From contig JAGXHZ010000067.1 of assembly GCA_024635855.1 (NCBI GenBank), forward strand, positions 1-8,162: a DNA stretch of 8,162 nt, in the 5' to 3' direction. Positions 6,590-8,162 of this stretch are shown here, piece by piece; position 1 is the stretch's first letter, and the number at the start of each line of letters is the position of its first letter. A program made the position numbers and the translations under genes. The notes beneath the pieces were generated by a model. That model searched no databases and was not told where the DNA came from. It was given only the letters and a program-made list of their open reading frames with translations. This DNA is from Sulfuricurvum sp. GTDB taxonomy: Bacteria; Campylobacterota; Campylobacteria; Campylobacterales; Sulfurimonadaceae.

Positions 6590-6681
6590 TTCTCATCGTC
6601 TCCTCTTTTTGCAATTTATCTTCGTCATAAATATTGACAATATGCTCATTGATCATTGGCAAATTCCATAAAATCTTGGAA

Positions 6682-6750
6682 GTGAGACTTTAGTCTCGCA
6701 TTGTTTATTTTAGTTCCAAACTTACTGGTTTGGCGGGGTTGAAACCCCAC
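6682..6750. repeat. REPIN-like pair of inverted REP hairpins
   Basis: Two 18-nt hairpins of equal layout (8-bp arms, 2-nt loop) face each other. On the plus strand 6682-6699 reads GTGAGACTTTAGTCTCGC. On the minus strand 6750-6733 reads GTGGGGTTTCAACCCCGC. Both begin GTG, end CGC, share one G-T wobble at the second pair in these orientations, and are preceded by GGAA or GGGA. A tetranucleotide of the GGAG/GTAG kind next to an imperfect hairpin is the known layout of REP sequences recognised by RAYT transposases, and two in opposite orientation form a REPIN. No transposase gene is in the window. Independent hairpins or attenuators are the alternative. Confidence 0.5.
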
Positions 6751-6758
6751 TCCCGTCA

Positions 6759-6836
6759 TCATATCTCCACCCTAACTTCACCATTCATAAACCTATTCAC
6801 GAAGAATTCGATTTCATCGACAGTGATTTTTATCAT
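6759..6836 (-). CDS. Possible 25-residue ORF coupled to the TPR gene
   Basis: An ATG overlaps the stop codon of the TPR gene in the ATGA arrangement, and the frame encodes MIKITVDEIEFFVNRFMNGE plus VRVEI before a TGA. The overlap is the usual sign of translational coupling, and the peptide has a gene-like mix of residues. It may be a genuine tiny protein, or the start of a longer gene cut short by insertion of the neighbouring hairpin repeat at 6682-6750, which begins about 10 bp after its stop. No homologue comes to mind. Confidence 0.3.
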   Translation of the reverse strand: MIKITVDEIEFFVNRFMNGEVRVEI

Positions 6837-8125
6837 TTTAGTTTGCCTTCCTGAGAGCTTTCTATTTCTGAATATAATTCATCTACATCTCTAAATTCTT
6901 CACCATCAAAAATTCTTAATATCGGTTTTTCTGTCCGGCTTTCAAAATGCCTATCACTTATCATATGTTCGATTTCTTCAAAAATGGAACTCATTAGTTC
7001 CTGCGATACAACACTATCCATTTCTTCAAACACACTATAGACTAGTTGTATAAAGTCTTCTCCATTAACTTGATAGCCTACTTTTATAATCAATGAAGAC
7101 AATTCTGTGTTTCCTAAATTCCAAGCACATTTAAAAGCATTAATCCAAGCTTCAATGTCATCTCTATTTATTAATGCACAAAATAAATACGAAGCCGTTG
7201 CATTTTCCCAATCTTCATTCTCTTTATACAACCATCCAAGATTAAACCATGCCAAAGAATTTAAAGCATCCAACTTAATTACTTCTTTCAACTCTTCTAT
7301 TACGACTGATTTCTTACCAAGCTTTTGAAATACAGCTTGTTGCTCTGCTAGATCTGAGTGTCTTTTTTGTGACTCAAAACCATATTCACTAATTAAATAC
7401 TCTAAAGTCGCATCTTTAAGTATCCATTCCTCGCTGAGATGTTCTGAGTTCTCAAAATAGTTTTTAAAACTTTTTCTTGCTAATGCAAACTCTCCACTCA
7501 TCATTAAACTATCAGCATATAACACTTCTATTTGAGGGTCATGATTAAGTTCCAAGGCTTTTTCATAATAGATTACTGCAAGTTTATACCTTTTCAAATC
7601 GAATAATGTTCCTGCAATTTCTTGATATATATGTAATGCATTATGATATTTTTTCTCAAATTGAAAAGCTTTTCTATAATTTGAAAAAGCTTCTCGTAAT
7701 CTTCTTTGGTTATGCAAAAAATTTGCATAGTTGTAATATGCTGTTCCCTGCTCTTTATTTAAATTAATTTGTTGAATCAAATATTCTTCACGTAGTTTTA
7801 GATCTTCCATATTTAAGTTTTTCAATGCCATTCGTGATAACATTTGGAATCCCATATGCAAAATCTCATCTTTGTCTTCAAATGGAATATTTTTCCATAA
7901 CTCATAAGCTTTTTGAATTTTTCCAAGAGAAAAACAAAGTTTAATAAAATGCATTGCGACGGCTTGACTTTTAATACTTTGTGAATTTTGCCCAAAAATA
8001 TCTAGGACTTCATAAGCATTTAACTCTTTATCAAAGCTCCATAATGCAAGTGAAATTGCAATAAATATATCACTAATAAATTCATCAACACAAGAATATA
8101 TTATTTTGTTTATAGAGTGTAAATA
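6833..8125 (-). CDS. TPR-repeat protein, 5' end missing
   Basis: The frame is cut by the end of genuine sequence at 8125; 430 residues remain. The apparent N-terminal residues MYKRQ would come from the Nextera adapter and are not part of the protein. Tetratricopeptide-like helix pairs are visible. Numbered from the first genuine residue, they include TAYYNYANFLHNQRRLREAF (about 128-147), a unit around ALHIYQEIAGTLFDLKRYKL (163-182) leading into AVIYYEKALELN, and SLAWFNLGWLYKENEDWENA (290-309). The C-terminal 90 residues are acidic and lack clear repeats. TPR arrays are protein-binding scaffolds; no catalytic domain is seen in this part, but one could lie in the missing N-terminus. Similar TPR tails occur on large accessory and defence proteins. 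The gene is visibly richer in A and T than the lipid operon, which suggests a different origin. Partner and function are unknown. Confidence 0.7.
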   Translation of the reverse strand, partial: YLHSINKIIYSCVDEFISDIFIAISLALWSFDKELNAYEVLDIFGQNSQSIKSQAVAMHFIKLCFSLGKIQKAYELWKNIPFEDKDEILHMGFQMLSRMALKNLNMEDLKLREEYLIQQINLNKEQGTAYYNYANFLHNQRRLREAFSNYRKAFQFEKKYHNALHIYQEIAGTLFDLKRYKLAVIYYEKALELNHDPQIEVLYADSLMMSGEFALARKSFKNYFENSEHLSEEWILKDATLEYLISEYGFESQKRHSDLAEQQAVFQKLGKKSVVIEELKEVIKLDALNSLAWFNLGWLYKENEDWENATASYLFCALINRDDIEAWINAFKCAWNLGNTELSSLIIKVGYQVNGEDFIQLVYSVFEEMDSVVSQELMSSIFEEIEHMISDRHFESRTEKPILRIFDGEEFRDVDELYSEIESSQEGKLK

Positions 8126-8158
8126 CTGTCTCTTATACACATCTGACGCTGCCGACGA
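8126..8158. other. Untrimmed Nextera/Tn5 sequencing adapter
   Basis: Bases 8126-8144 are CTGTCTCTTATACACATCT, the 19-bp Tn5 mosaic end used in Illumina Nextera libraries. Bases 8145-8158 are GACGCTGCCGACGA, the rest of the Nextera read 1 adapter in reverse complement. The four last bases, TATG, would be the start of the i5 index. Genuine genomic sequence therefore ends at about 8125. Anything translated across this junction, notably an MYKRQ protein start, is an artefact. Confidence 0.97.
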
Positions 8159-8162
8159 TATG

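Larger units (their letters stand above)
6341..6662 (-). pseudogene. Decayed RhuM-like gene fragment
   Basis: The open frame starts at a TTG (6662) or more likely the ATG at 6656 and stops at 6378 after 92-94 residues. Two stretches recall the conserved N-terminal region of the virulence RhuM family: LPMINEHIVNIYDEDKLQKE followed by ETMRKIGISD, and then KNIFDSEELDEKSVCREFRH followed by TANDGRTH. In a normal RhuM protein this region occurs once, after a DNA-binding-like N-terminus and before FYNLDMIISVGYR; here it occurs twice in tandem and the sequences before and after are missing. Near 6405-6420 the frame seems broken: a one-base shift gives QSREQLKQAEMIANKLIWLLE up to a stop at 6341-6343, a better helix-like tail than the in-frame ending. 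That shifted stop overlaps the end of the dehydratase gene. A GGAG before Met at the MRKIG position could allow a shorter start. The family match is from memory of the motif; a short functional protein cannot be ruled out. Confidence 0.5.

Noticed and set aside
6682..6750. CRISPR repeats
   Set aside because: There are only two short hairpins, in opposite orientation and with different arm sequence, and no spacer-repeat periodicity.
6650..6766. A minus-strand frame of about 38 codons reading through both REP-like hairpins
   Set aside because: It consists mainly of the translated hairpin repeats and the start of the RhuM-like fragment in another frame; no sign of a real protein.
8126..8140. 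Protein start MYKRQ for the TPR protein
   Set aside because: These codons lie wholly inside the Nextera adapter and are not genomic.

Overview
The window looks like a piece of a Campylobacterota genome, perhaps close to Sulfuricurvum or Sulfurimonas. This rests on moderate GC in the left 6.3 kb, tightly packed overlapping genes, AT-rich intergenic DNA and the style of the proteins. It is an inference, not a proven placement. The right end is also the end of a sequencing assembly: bases 8126-8158 are an untrimmed Illumina Nextera (Tn5) adapter.

Layout. (1) Bases 2-706, plus strand: the 3' part of a class II cyclic-nucleotide phosphodiesterase of the metallo-beta-lactamase fold. (2) Bases 703-5924, minus strand: a compact six-gene operon with end-to-start overlaps. 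In transcription order it encodes a DarA-like flavodoxin-fold enzyme, a DarB-like ketosynthase III, a small helix-turn-helix-like protein of unknown function, a BtrH-like acyltransferase, a KAS I/II-type ketosynthase and a short ketosynthase-like partner (chain-length-factor type). (3) Bases 5987-6349, plus strand: a divergently transcribed short FabZ-like hot-dog dehydratase. (4) Bases 6341-6662, minus strand: a decayed RhuM-like gene fragment holding two palindromes with nearly the same core. (5) Bases 6682-6750: a pair of oppositely oriented 18-nt hairpins of REP/REPIN type. (6) Bases 6759-8125, minus strand: a tiny ORF coupled to the 3' end of a 5'-truncated TPR-repeat protein with visibly lower GC.

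How the genes work together. DarA plus DarB is the signature of dialkylresorcinol synthesis. In the known pathway DarB joins and cyclises two acyl chains to a cyclohexanedione and DarA is needed to aromatise it. A KAS II-like enzyme with a non-catalytic partner and a FabZ-like dehydratase is the signature of polyene acyl-chain synthesis, as in aryl polyenes. A BtrH-like acyltransferase could join an acyl chain to an acceptor. Together this suggests a resorcinol lipid or a flexirubin-like aryl polyene-dialkylresorcinol ester. No acyl carrier protein, ketoreductase, aryl starter enzyme or exporter lies in the window, so these must be elsewhere in the genome or be borrowed from fatty acid synthesis.

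The boundary near 6340 separates the ordered, GC-richer lipid locus from an AT-richer accessory segment with gene debris and small mobile repeats.
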